64,000 nt of DNA, taken from the NCBI GenBank assembly GCA_009760855.2, contig WPIO01000001.1:5478001-5542000 (forward strand). Reading direction: 5' to 3'. Each line of letters starts with the position of its first letter. Position 1 is the stretch's first letter. The notes under the pieces were generated by a model. The model was not told the DNA's origin, did no database searches, and saw nothing but the letters and a program-made list of their open reading frames with translations. This stretch comes from Cristatella mucedo. Lineage: Eukaryota; Bryozoa; Phylactolaemata; Cristatellidae. The translations under genes and the position numbers were made by a program. This document shows positions 1 through 11,226 of the stretch, one piece after another.

Positions 1-455
1 GCACCAGTTTCATACTCCTCTTGCTCTCAGCTCCCCAATAGGCAATAAATTAGCTGTACCATTATTTCACTTAAATACCGCTGGTGACAAAAGCTTTCTC
101 TCTGCATGTCCTAAACTGTGGAAGTCATTTCGATAATTCTCGAGCACCAATTTGCTCTCTCTCTCTCTCTCTCTCTCTCTTCTGTTACCAGTTCTGATGC
201 ATGTATTCCAGGCATCATACGCTGCTACTTCTATTCTGCTCACTTTCTCACGACTGCGTCACCCCCTGAGTCAGCCATGTTTGTCTCTTTCTCTGCGCTG
301 CATGAGAGGAGTCGATTGGCTACCGCATGAGCATCGAAATCTGCTCAGACTCAGACAGTGATTGTAGAGAACTCTCTTGCCTGACACAGAACTATGTCCG
401 TATGGCTTTGTGGAGGTACAGGTAGAGATTCATACGTTGATACACACTACATAAT
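1..455 (+). mobile_element. LINE-B 3' fragment, cut by window edge
   Basis: Encodes the end of a non-LTR reverse transcriptase ORF (LAVPLFHLNTAGDKSFLSAC, a form of the common C-terminal motif of CR1/L2-type elements), followed by the family's 3'UTR (CTTTGTGGAGGTACAGGTAGAG). A (CT)n run at 155-182 interrupts it. Confidence 0.75.
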
Positions 456-621
456 TGGGTAAATAAATCTATATTAAATACGATTGCTTGCATCTTTTCA
501 CCTAGAAGAAGCTGTTAAGGCAACTCGACCTCTGCGATCCGGAAACCAATCCAACTCGACATATTGACTCTTTCTTAGTAAGAACAGCCATATTTGGAAA
601 AAAGTTTAAACGCAATATTGT

Positions 622-1010
622 GTTAATAATAATATTGCACTTAATAAAGCGCCCTCAGAGAACTTAATCTCTTTCTAGGCGCTTTGCATTTGCTGCAAAG
701 TGATATGCAATTGAATAGTAAGTAAAATCATGCTTGAAAAACAAACACAATGAATAATATGGTTAGGGGTGACATGCACAGGGTCAGCATGCAAATATGG
801 TTAGTGGCAGCATGCACAGTATCAGAACGCATAAGCACATCAAGGACGAATCCCAGGGACCCACTAAATGCTGTCCTAAATAGGTGTGTTTTTCAGTTTC
901 TTTTAAATGTGGTCAGGTCAGGGGATGTTCTGACGCAGCTCGGGAGGGAGTTTCAGGCTTTGGGAGCATACGAGCTGAATGCACGGTCTCCAAAGGATTT
1001 AATGTTAAGA
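622..1010 (-). mobile_element. LINE-A 3' fragment
   Basis: Reverse orientation. It begins with the (ATT)n tail (AATAATAATATTGCAC), then the conserved 3'UTR (AGCGCCCTCAGAGAACTTAA) and the reverse-transcriptase C-terminal coding part. Defined by alignment to copies at 13.1, 17.7, 38.2, 41.4, 57.6, 58.6 and 60.3 kb. Confidence 0.8.
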
Positions 1011-2217
1011 AATCACTCTTTTGATACTGCAGTGGCTATACTGTTTCTGAAAATTAATGCGATTCGTGTTAGCGGCATTTCTTCCTCAAACGGGCAATTT
1101 TGTCATAGCTGAAATATCCTTACCGTAATGCTGTTCAATGCTCGCACCGTAGATCGGCGTTTGCCCCTTTTCCGGATTTCGCCGCAGCTTACAGAGTACG
1201 AGCATTCACAAGCTCAAACACACGCGTGCATGCACATCCCCGTGCGAGTACGTCTGTGCATGCAAGCACGCGTGCATGCACCCAGACGTTTACACACGCA
1301 AAATTGCATATACAAAAGCCTGGACTGGCAAAGCTAATGTAATGTGCAGGTGCCAAGTCCAGATATATACACTTCCGGTGCACGATGGTGCTCATCCACG
1401 CGAGTGCATGTGTGAAAATTCGCTCAAGCGTGCACATGGACACATACCGTGCATTCATGCATGTACACAGATGTGCATATCAATGCTTGCATTCGACTTT
1501 GTACAGTTCATCAAATGGAAAGACCACTTGGACAATCGCTTTTCTCAGCAGGAGATAGGTGAAGCACATGAGAAGTCATCCTTGTCCACACTCAGACTAG
1601 AAACTCGTGATAACACTGCACCTGAAATGGCCTTCGACTGCACGACCTGTACAAACTGCACTGGCCGTTGTCTTTCGCAGTTACACTTACCCTTGGGGCA
1701 GGCAACGAGTTTGGATAAGGCAGCGATGATAAGACAGCCATGGGACGGAGGTTTGCGCAAGTAGCATTCTGTTTACATGCATTGCAGAAGATTCGCCCAC
1801 GCACAAAAAAAGCAGTTATCTTCGCTAGCTTCTGTTCGATAATGCCAAGCTCCTGAGCAGATGAGGGAGCTCTCAGGTCCTTGCCTTACCCAGCTCCTTA
1901 TTGCGTCCTGAGTCCTGTTTAGATTTTTGCTATTTTAATCACCTGATGGTTGAGCATGCCTACTCTCCACACGATATCTCACGGTAGATCACTTTTCCCA
2001 AGGTACTCAGAGCTCTGAATGTGTCACGGTCATACAGAGAGCAAACAGCAGCTGCTGCAGCCATAACTCTGAGGCCATTAGCTGGGTGCATGTATAGCCA
2101 TTCTAGATAGCCGACCGTTGGTTCACTGATTGGGCTGGTATGTCTAGAAATTCAGTGCCTTCTGGCAGGCGGCTAAGGTTAAGAGTCAAGAGTTAACGCC
2201 ATCGAGCAGATCCGTAC
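1011..2217. other. Intergenic or intronic sequence, no gene supported
   Basis: Holds a TGCATGCA/ACGCGTGC-rich stretch at about 1215-1285 and otherwise unique sequence. No LDLa module or credible exon found on either strand. Confidence 0.5.
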
Positions 2218-2334
2218 CGCAGTGTTCCTCGTCGGATCCCGATGAGCAGTCAGCGTTGCCGTCGCAGCGCTGCAGTGAATGCAGGCACTTCCCATCGCCG
2301 CAGTCGAACTCTGAGTCAGGGTCGCAAGAAAGTT
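2218..2334 (-). CDS. Second LDLa exon of the same gene
   Basis: A 117-base exon, phase 1 at both ends, encoding one full LDLa module with six cysteines and the CDGNADCSSGSDEEHC calcium-binding signature. The acceptor TTTTTAG is at 2341-2335; the donor GTACGG at 2217 is less canonical but lies exactly where LDLa exons usually end. The two bases supplied here complete the codon left open by the exon at 10092-10341, so the modules splice in frame across an intron of about 7.8 kb. The rest of the gene must lie left of the window, since I found no further module between 1 and 2217. Confidence 0.88.
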
Positions 2335-3003
2335 CTAAAAAGTAGAGGCTCTGCTTCGATGTCTTGGCAGCAGCAGGGCAGCACTGTCGAGTACGATTAA
2401 GACGGTCACCTGTTGTCGACGCTCTCGAGGTTAGCTCTTTGCCTTAGCCTTCCTACACCACTGCCAACAGACGCGAGCGACAACCTTGACTACTTGATAA
2501 GTCAGCGACCTCATGTAACCCAAGCCAGCTGTTCTAGTGACACCAAAAAGATCGATCTTACTAGGAACAGCGCCATCTGCATAAGCATGGACTTCTGACA
2601 TCCGCAGAAGACGAGCGACGACATGCCGCTCTTCTCCTATTCCCAGTGGACCTGGTCAAGAATTCTTCGTCAGTGTTGAGACTGTGCTGGATTGTGCTTG
2701 TATACACGAGCATCCTAGGGTTCGACATATGCGTCGGACGTGCATGCTACGGTACTACAAGAGCCGGTGAGCTGCAAAGCCCTTTCACTTTTCCATTGGC
2801 TAGAAATCGGCTGCCCTCAACAATCCAAACCATGGCAGTCGTCTGCGAATGTCCGTGCCTACCAAGAGCAACAGGAGATTGACATCAGGCCGTATCAGCC
2901 GAACGTTCCGACTAACTGCGTCGCTCCACAATCGCCTATTGATTGATCTACCACTCCTCTATTTGAAACGTCTAACCGATCAACAGAAGACCTTGAAAGA
3001 CCG

Positions 3004-3120
<117 letters not shown>

Positions 3121-3225
3121 TCGCCGCATAAGCCCTAGAGTTTAGATCAAATGCCCTATTCCCAGACTCTCAGCTTCTGCATTAGCTGACCGGTTTATTG
3201 CTAGCACCCTTTGCTATCTTTACAG

Positions 3226-3415
3226 AGTAAATATTTGTACGGCCCTCTTCAGACTGTCCACTAAGTACGATGCACTGATGCAGGCCGCCAGCATCAGCAT
3301 TGGCGACGTCAATGACGATGCTTCGGGCATACGCAATGGGGCGCTTCACATCGGCCGGCCACGGACGAACCCTGAAGCCATTAGCACACAGCCAGAGTCA
3401 AGTGGCGACTTCATA
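3226..3415 (+). CDS. Candidate internal exon, unknown protein
   Basis: A good acceptor (pyrimidine tract then TTTACAG) and donor (GTAAGC) bracket 190 bases that are open in one frame: one base, then 63 codons. The other strand is closed by stops in the frames I read. The translation starts VNICTALFRLSTKY and is rich in Ala, Ser, Gly and Asp; I recognise no family. It lies inside the large intron of the LDLa gene on the opposite strand. It could be chance. Confidence 0.35.
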
Positions 3416-6158
3416 GTAAGCCCTTAGCTCATACAGTAACTCCTAACTTTCGCTTTTTCCATTGCTGGCTTTTAGTTATTGGAAGTTCTATTAAAATACT
3501 ACCAGCAGTGATGGACGATACGAACTTAAATTAGCTCCCTCGTGAGACACGTAGAATATCAATTGCAAAAAGCATAACACGGCGCGGACGGCACAAAAAT
3601 ACTGGCGCGATGCATTGGGTAGCTTGTCATGTTCGCTCTCACCATCTCAACCACCACTTCCATCATGTTCAACGATCAATCACCATTAGCTAGTTTCACA
3701 TATCTGTTGGTTGTTCTGCCTTTACTAATGTGAAATCGAAGTTCGGTCTTAAATCTGACAGTTTTCTTGATTATTCGATCTGGCCGTTGGTAAGTAAAAT
3801 ATTGCTTGCACTGTCAGCAGCTTGAAACATTAACGGGCATCGCGACGCTTAGACAGAAAAAAGTACGCCGAACTGACCGTGGGAATTGAGCTCATTACCC
3901 TATACAACTCGCGGTGAGGCACATATCAACTTGCCATATCAATAGAAAAATTGGTGCTGATGCAGTATATATTCATGCACTGCCTGTTATTGAGAGGTTT
4001 TGTCTCTTGCTATTACAAAAGCAACGGCCTTTTCTATACCTTTTTATCAATTTCGGCGTTACATCCTGAAACCAGGTGTCACCAGGTGTATTACAGGGAC
4101 CTACCTGCCCTTTCTTATTACCTCGACGTGGCATTTAAACTATTCCCCGACCTCTCTCATCAGCAATACGTCCTAGTTCTATGTGCATCCCAGATAAATT
4201 TCTCTAAGGAATAACTTGTTTACGATCTCCAGAGAGCGGAGTGGCAGAGACAACCATACGTTCGTTATAGCTAAGTCCGTTATCTGCTGAGGTTTATGCC
4301 TCGTACAAGCATTAATCTTTCTGGATGTGTCTATCCGGCGTGTGTATAGTGTGCATACTTGTACTTATGTGAAGCTGCGTTTATACGGCAGACGTTCTTC
4401 CTAAATCGGCACAGATTTTGAACCGATTTCCCACAGATTTGGGGCAGTACGTCATCATACGTCACAACATTTTTGAGGAGGAGCCAAGTGCGAAGACTCT
4501 CATGAAAGAGAATCTGTTTCTACTTTTTGACTCCCCCTTAGTCCAGCCAACCAATCAAAACCCCGGGGCTCGTCACTTACCACTCACGGCCAAAATAAAA
4601 ATGGCTGACGTTCGTGGGCTCGAATCATATTGAGACATTCGGGACAAATCTTGAACTTTGGATGCCTATGCGTTGGAGCCAAGGCTTAAGCCTTTTCTAC
4701 ATAGAAGACTTCGTGCGTCTGTTTATCAAATCCACCAACAATCCCGTAACGGCGAACATTACTTTGCACTATAGCCGCACACCCGTAACGGCGTACATTA
4801 CTTAATACTGCTCATTTTTCCGAAAAAAGCTTTTTTATGCTTACCTCCTTTTATTTATATTCTTCCCATACTACTCTACAGGGGAAACTTCAGAGAACTC
4901 AACTTCTGCGGGTGATAGCTTGGCGTCTTTCTGAGGAAACCTTCTTTCATACCAGCCTCCCAGATTAGAGTACGGGCTGTGGGCGGGACTAAGTCGGCCA
5001 TCAAATCTGTCCCGAAAACGTCCTAACTAGGAGGAAAGTTCAGCGTCGGTCGGGAGACAAGTTTGCCGTGTAAGCGAAGCTTAAGCAGCTGTAGGGTGCA
5101 CTGTGCCCTACAGCTAACCAACCAGGTGACAACTTTTGCGTACTCAGTTTAGTTTACGACCGACCTGCTCTAGTATGTAGAATGCTCGTAATTTTCATTT
5201 AAAAAATTTACGACGCGATACATGCATAGGGCGTAGCTCCTTTGTATACAGGTACAGCGTAGACTTGCATGCATGTTACATAAGGTTTGTGACAGCAGAC
5301 GTTAAATAATACTGCACAGCAACAGAAAAATATGCACAAATAACGGCTACAGAAAAAAATGCGCTTTGCAGCTTTCTAAGTAAACGGTACAATTTTGGCC
5401 ATTTTGACCTCAACAAAATGCAGCGCCTAATTATTCACAGGGCTGCCGCTGCCATTGCTGGCGCCACTGACGACGAAGCTGCAGGCGCACCAGCAATCGT
5501 AGAGAGCCAATTTTTCGCGCTTCGCCACTGGGCTGACACGAGGAGCAGTCAGAGCGATAGGAAGAGCCGACACGGACGCGTACCATTTCTTAATTGCCGC
5601 CGGTCTGCCCCGTGCCATTAGACTGGCGAATTAATTGGCTCGACGATGGCTTCTACCTTCTACCGATTGCACTTTGTCTCATACAATGGCCGAAGAGACG
5701 CCGGGCCATTGTACAGCACCGGCTGGCCATCAGATTTCGCTGCGCCGGCGCCGTCGGTGTGCACTTGCCAGCCGAGCGAGCCGTCCGACGCACTCCTGTT
5801 CGTCACCCCTGCACCCAGCCGCAGCTAATGTGTCCTGCGTCTCAGACGGACGGGCTCGCCTTTCCGCCGGTCGTTCGCGGCTGCGCCCTTCGTGAAAAAT
5901 AAACCCGAGCCCTCGACGACGACCAGCGTGGCTTGGAGGACGCACTCAAGCCTCGTCCCTCGTCGCTTCATCGCCTTGTCGAGCATTCGAGCGCCACCGC
6001 AGCCATTTCGGCCGCCGCCACTGCCGTGGAAGAGGAGGCCGATGGCGGTGGGGCAGCTATTGACCGAGGGCATCGGTTAAACGCACGACCGAACTAAACG
6101 CAAAGAAAAGCAACCAGACAAGCCCGGAGCTCCCCCCCCCCGTACGCCCCGCCGAAAC
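3416..6158. other. LDLa intron, no gene supported
   Basis: Mostly unique AT-richer sequence. CCCGTAACGGCG followed by ACATTACTT occurs twice at 4744-4804. From about 5.4 kb the sequence turns CpG-rich; its many open frames lack domains and look like a composition effect. Confidence 0.5.
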
Positions 6159-6333
6159 TAAATAAAAATTATATACACGAGCTGATTGATCAGCCTCTTC
6201 CTGCACGGCGGCAGTAGAGCCTTAAAATTTATCCCCACCGCTTGCAGCCAGCGGCGATACAGGATCGCCCGCCGCACGATTCGAAGAAACGACCTCGGGA
6301 CCGAGGTCGTGAAAAGCAGCTGCCTTACCTAGT
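6159..6333 (-). mobile_element. SINE-1 copy (tRNA-derived)
   Basis: Minus-strand tRNA-like head with the CCTCGGTCCCGAGG arm, a body containing the AGCGGTGG-type segment, and a short A/T-rich tail. In the LDLa gene intron. Confidence 0.75.
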
Positions 6334-8611
6334 CCTAGCCCTCCAGGACCTGCATCGCGGCTAAACCAGCAGCAGCGGTCCTTTCCTTAGGTCCGCCCCC
6401 TCCGTATTACTCGACCAGCTGGAATGGCTTCTCCCGGCTTTTCCGCATTGTTCTACGCCGGCTGAGGTGAAAGCAGGTGCTGAGAGTAAGTCAAACAGGA
6501 TCGTCCGCCCTAAGCCCACTTCGGCAACGAGAAGTTTCGATAGCTGGAGCCTTCTCGCGCGCGGCGACGGTGCGCCCAAACCGCACAGACCGGCTAGATT
6601 CGCCCGCATGAAGGGGACGCCTAGGATTTCCGCCGATCGAGTATTGAAACTAGACGCTCGGCCGCGGCTTCGCTGACCGCAGCCGACGCGTGCTCCGGAG
6701 GAGTGCAAACACCGTGGGGGCGGCGGAGAAAGGAGGGCGAAAAGCGAGCTTCCGTCGCCGAGCGGGCGGCGCTCGGCCTGGGATGGGCGGCGGAGGAAGA
6801 GCGGGAGCTCGCCAGTGGCGCGAAAGCTAAACGGCAGCCGCACAACCCTGGCCATCGGCCGGTCGCGCTCAGCCTGAAACCGACTGCCCCTCTGACCCCC
6901 ACCCCACCCCTCGGCATCGTAGGTTGGCTAAAGGCTAACCTCATTCTTTGCCGTCGCCATGCGGTTGCCTCGGGAACGTTTCCGCGCCGACTCAGTGGGC
7001 GCTGACGGCCGACGTTCCGCTAGGTCCGGACTAACGACCGTAAGCGCTCTTTCAATTCGCCGAGCGAGCGGCATCTAGCATCGCAGGAACCACTGCAACC
7101 CGGCCATTCGAGCAGCATCGAATCGAGCTGGCAGTCTGCGAGCGCTCTATCGCTCGAGCGTTTGACTTCAGCACGTCCTGCAGCAAAGCAAACGTTCATG
7201 GCTCAAATTTTAGCTTCGCTCTCCCTTCTTTTCTCCGTTTGTCAAGCTGCAACAAACTAGGCTGAAGTATTGGAGCTCAGCTTTGGTCGCCGAGCAGGCA
7301 CGCCTGCGGCGAGACGATCGCCCACAAAAGGCGCTCGGTAAAGCCGACCTGTTTATAATCAGCCGACTTTCATGTGTAGGAGCTGCTCGCGTTCGGCCGC
7401 CACAACGTCCTGGGCGAATCGGCACCGCCCCTCATCGAGAACCTCGCCGCCGTCACAACCGCGCCCTAACCCCCCACCCCTCCCGCCGGCCTCTGATGCG
7501 AGAGCGAACCTGTCCCCCTCCCGGGCTGCTGACCGAAACGTGAGTTGGAAGAGAGGTCAGCAGTTTTCGGCCTGACCGCAGCCATACCCAGGCGGAGGGC
7601 AACGCAAACACGAGCCCAGCGAGCGATAAACTCGGTCTTTGACTAAGCGAGATGACAAGTTATGAGCCGCCCGCGCGATAAGACAAAACCACACAGGTGC
7701 AGACGGCCGGATTACATCGGGCGGATCGCTTAAAAGTAAGGTGGCCCTGGAGCTGTGGCAGCAAAGGTGGCGGCGGCTGCTGCCAGGTAGCAGACGAGGG
7801 AGGCAGCAGCGAAACGGCCAACCGCTACTCCGATCATTTTCCTTCCCTTCGCTTAGTCGCGGATGATTTGCCCTTCCGTGTCGGCCAATTGCCGACGTCG
7901 CGCCGGAGGATTCCTACTAAGCGGATTCTCGTAAAGAAACGGAGCAGAGGATGTGAAACGAATCGCCCTACCAACAAAACACTCGTTTCGAGCGGGCAAG
8001 CGGCTGACAAAAGCCTGCTCGCCGGGAATCTCTTGTTATACCGCATGAAGGCCAGCGGTCACTGGGCTCATAGAACCGGCCCGAGATGGGCTGCGGAGGA
8101 GGGAGGACTTGCCACTCGCACGCTCCTCGAACCTCGGAATACGGCATCCGTGCAAGGTCAAGGTTTGGCCCCTACGAAGCGTATGCGCCGGAAACGTCAG
8201 CTCAGTGACTAGGCAAAGCGCACGAATGAAATACTCGTAGAGGCTACGATGGAATGGGCGTGCCTAACTGCTACCAATTGAAACGCAGCCCCTTGTTCGG
8301 CGGCTTCTCTCTGCAAGGCTCCTCTGCAACGTCAATCGAATCGCACAGCTAGACCGAAAACTGAACGCGCCAAAGACAGGTGTAGCGAGGGCAGAAAAAT
8401 GTCAAATCAAAGTCGCGATAGGGCTCCTTGAGAGGGTGAATCTCAAAGTCGACGATTGCAGATCGTGCTCTGCATTCAAGAAAGGTCAGCACTTCCCTCT
8501 ATGCACTGTACATGGATCGAGTGTAGCCAAGCAACACTTTCCTTCTTCTTTACGGTGGTCAAGTGAGCAGCAGCCTCGTTTCCTTTACGGCGGTCGATAG
8601 TCCTGCTAGTG
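6334..8611. other. CpG-rich tract without a supported gene
   Basis: High G+C with frequent CpG, long spurious open frames in several phases, no recognisable domain or consistent splice structure. It could be a regulatory island inside the LDLa intron. Confidence 0.45.
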
Positions 8612-8800
8612 AAGCGGTTCTCAACCTGTGAGTCGCGACCCCTTTGGGGGTTGAACGACCCGTTCACAGGGGTCGCCTTAGACCATCGGAAAACACGAGC
8701 TTCCACATTTCGCACGCAATAATTTTATTGATGGGCGTCGCCACAACATGAGGAACTGTATTAGAGGGTCTCAGGAGACCTTTCTGGGCTACAGGTGCGG
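8612..8800 (+). mobile_element. SPIN-like hAT (Charlie group) non-autonomous DNA transposon, decayed
   Basis: The left end reads AGCGGTTCTCAACCTGTGAG, then GTCGCGACCCCTTTGGGGG, ACGACCCGTTCACAGGGGTC and AGACCATCGGAAAACAC. The inner right part has AATAATTTTAT and CCACAACATGAGGAACTG (8741-8758). From memory these are the terminal and subterminal sequences of SPIN and related hAT-Charlie miniature elements. The right terminal repeat is unrecognisable after about 8775 and no 8-base target duplication is seen. The middle is shorter than I remember for full SPIN copies. No transposase is encoded. Confidence 0.8.
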
Positions 8801-8869
8801 AGTTATCTTGCAAATCGCATGGAATAACAGTATAAAACCGTCAGTCCTCATTTATATAGTCATTCTGGT

Positions 8870-9135
8870 CGCTCCTGAATGATGTAACAACATCATCTGA
8901 CTTGATGCCACAAAAAGAAGCCAAAAGTGCACATGTTCCTCAAAGCGGTTGCTGGGTCCTCGTGAATCATCCTTTGTGTGCTTGCTCTTGCAAACGCTGT
9001 GCATTTCATCACTAACCTTTTTGGATAGCTTCCCTTACCTTACAGCAGCACATTCAAAGTTCGAAGAAAAGCTTTATTTCTCCGATTGCAATAAATAAAT
9101 GTCTTATTATAATTATTATTGTTTTTATTATCGCC
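8870..9135 (+). mobile_element. Degenerate LINE-A 3' end
   Basis: Matches the LINE-A tail region (GTGAATCATCCTTTGTGTGC against the family's GTGATTCGTCCTTTATGTGC) and ends in AT-rich tail sequence. Many changes; it is an old copy directly after the hAT element. Confidence 0.55.
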
Positions 9136-9780
9136 ACGACGCTTCAACCTGCCGGTGGAAGTAATGAGTTGTCAGGCTTTAGTAAATAGTGCTGGGCTGT
9201 TTTGAATCAAAATATATTGATAAATAACCCCGCTACGCCATTCTGTCCTACGCAAGACGCGTTAGCGATCGAAACCCAAGCTCGAACCCAGCAGCCTCGC
9301 TGAGGATCTGGCAGAGGTCAGGCAGTCAGTCCTTCGCGCTCCTTTTGGCTCGCAATTGTACCGCAATTGTACCACAGAGTTATCGTTGTTCACCTATTAA
9401 TTACTGTTCAGAAAAGATTGCTTTTCCATAGAATAATTACAGCACACCTGAATCGGAAAAGAGACGGCGAGGCAGACGCGCACTGCTTAGTAGGCGCTCG
9501 AATTCCGAGGGGCGGTTTTAGGCCCGTACGATCCTCGGACCCAATATGTCTCCAAGACCTCCAGCTAGAGCAGCTGTTTCACGCCACCGTTGCCACGGGC
9601 TTGCTACGCATGGGTACAATCATTGTTCATCCGAAAAATGTCTTAAGCAAGGCGAGTTAATAAAGCGGTGCTGGACCGTCCAAGACTTGAGATGCTCAGC
9701 CTGCCAACAGCCCGCTCCTCTATTGACGCATCAATTTCTCCAAGACCGTTAGCTAGTAAGCAAGGCTCGCCTCGCTGGCC

Positions 9781-9781
<1 letters not shown>

Positions 9782-9848
<67 letters not shown>
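9782..9848. repeat. (GA)n microsatellite
   Basis: Uninterrupted GA repeat of about 66 bases, 240 bases inside the LDLa first intron from its donor. Confidence 0.98.
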
Positions 9849-9854
<6 letters not shown>

Positions 9855-10091
9855 GCCCGAGCTGACGCTGTCCGGGTGCCCTTGGCTTGTCCTAGCTGCT
9901 AAAAATAAATCCTTGAACATCTTGCCAAGTTTTCGCGTGTCTTTTTCTACGTAGCGTTGGCTGACCTGGGGCGAATTTGCCACCGGCCTCGGCATTAGAG
10001 GCTGCAGCTCAGCCAGTGCCGGGCGAAAAAATTGGCAAGCAGCCGATTGCCAACGCTGCCCGAGCTTACGACGCCGCCTGCCGCCACTTAC

Positions 10092-10341
10092 CGCAGTCGT
10101 CCTCATCGCGACCGTCGATGCAATCTCGCACACCGTCGCACCTCTTGGATAGCGGGAGGCAGCTGCCGTCGGCGTAGCACATTATGCCAGGGCAGTTGGC
10201 CGTGCACCCACTCAAGTGCAAGCTTAGCAGGGTCGCGGCCGCCGAGAGCAGCGTCCAGCACGATAGCGGCCGATGCAGACGAACCGCCACTGCAGTCTCG
10301 CGGCGCCTGGCGGCAGCCGGACGACGCTGTAGTGGCAGCAT
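10092..10341 (-). CDS. First coding exon of an LDL-receptor class A repeat protein: signal peptide and LDLa 1
   Basis: Begins at an ATG and encodes a basic N-terminus, a hydrophobic stretch (about residues 26-45, rich in Leu/Ala) that fits a signal peptide or signal anchor, then a complete LDLa module. Six cysteines fall at 50, 55, 61, 68, 74 and 83 and the acidic calcium-binding pattern CDGVRDCIDGRDEDDC is intact. The donor GTAAGT follows the last cysteine codon plus one base, the phase-1 boundary typical of LDLa modules. Such proteins are secreted or membrane receptors that bind lipoproteins or other ligands. Which family member this is cannot be told from one or two modules. Upstream in-frame sequence is not resolved, so the true start could lie slightly earlier. 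Confidence 0.88.
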
Positions 10342-11080
10342 GTCCGTAGGGTGCGAAACAGCCAGATTCGCCGTCGCCGAGGAGTAGCTAGTGCCCGGCC
10401 GCTTGCGTTCAGAGGACCTGCAAGCGAAACGAAGCTAGCGGCCGCGCCGATCTGCAAATTATGAATGGCCAGGGCCATCCAATGGGCGCTGCCGCCGCCG
10501 CCCTCTCAGATCGGTAGATTAGTCTGCCGAGAAGACCCCTGCTCGGCACCTGGCGGCCGAGCGGGCTCTCCCTAGCTATCGAGGAGGGCCGCCTGACCAG
10601 AGGCGATCGGCTAATCATCAGGCTAGCCAGCGGGCCGCATCCACCACCGCAGCCCCGAACCTTTCGAGCGAGATCGCCTCAAGGACCCGGCGAGGCGGAG
10701 ACGCGACGAGACCCGGGCGATTGCTCAGTCGTCACCGGCATACCGACTGACTGCGAGCGACCCGTCCGACCGGCCGGCCGGCCGGCCGCATCCCAGCAGC
10801 GGCCCAGCGGCTTCGGTGGAGGCGAGGCTCACTGGGCACGTGAAGAAATGGCAAAGCGCGACTAAAACGATGGAGCTCGATGCCGACGCTCTGGGAGCGA
10901 GCGAGCGAGCGGGCTAAATAATCCGTGCGATCGAGAGCGCCCTTCGATCTTTGGCAGAACATGGCCGAACAGCCGACCCGCTATCGGCCCTCGGCGCCAC
11001 CTCCATCGGACAATCCTGTATTGCCCACTGGAAGGGAAGCGGCGGCGGCGGCGGTAGCCGTTGAGGCTTCTGCACCACCG

Positions 11081-11088
11081 TATATAAG
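11081..11088 (+). promoter_or_regulatory. TATA box in a GC-rich presumed bidirectional promoter
   Basis: TATATAAG on the plus strand within the CpG-rich stretch between the LDLa start codon (10341, minus strand) and the candidate exon at 11194. A start site is expected near 11110. Confidence 0.45.
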
Positions 11089-11193
11089 TGAGGCGATTAA
11101 ATCAGCTCACCTTTTCAGAGCTGCGAGAATAACGCGGCATCTAATTCGTCTGGAAGCTGCGAAAATAGTCGCCCTGTCCTGAATGCCACCAAA

Positions 11194-11226
11194 ATGAAGC
11201 AGAAGAGCGGAATACCAAGTTTGGAG
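11194..11226 (+). CDS. Candidate first coding exon of a divergent plus-strand gene
   Basis: ATG in a favourable context (CACCAAAATGA) opens MKQKSGIPSLE, followed at once by the donor GTGAGA. A TATA box lies 106 bases upstream. A four-codon upstream ORF (ATG at 11183) ends overlapping this start codon, which could restrain translation. The eleven residues are too few for a family call, and I did not find a convincing phase-0 second exon. Orientation is head-to-head with the LDLa gene. Confidence 0.35.

Noticed and set aside
750-1112. 120-codon plus-strand frame
   Set aside because: Antisense of a LINE-A 3' fragment.
1545-1804. Cysteine-containing minus-strand frames as further LDLa or EGF modules
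   Set aside because: Cysteine spacing fits neither module, and no phase-1 exon boundaries are visible.
6467-8212. Open frames in the CpG-rich tract as genes
   Set aside because: Several overlapping frames on both strands, no domain, no convincing splice sites.
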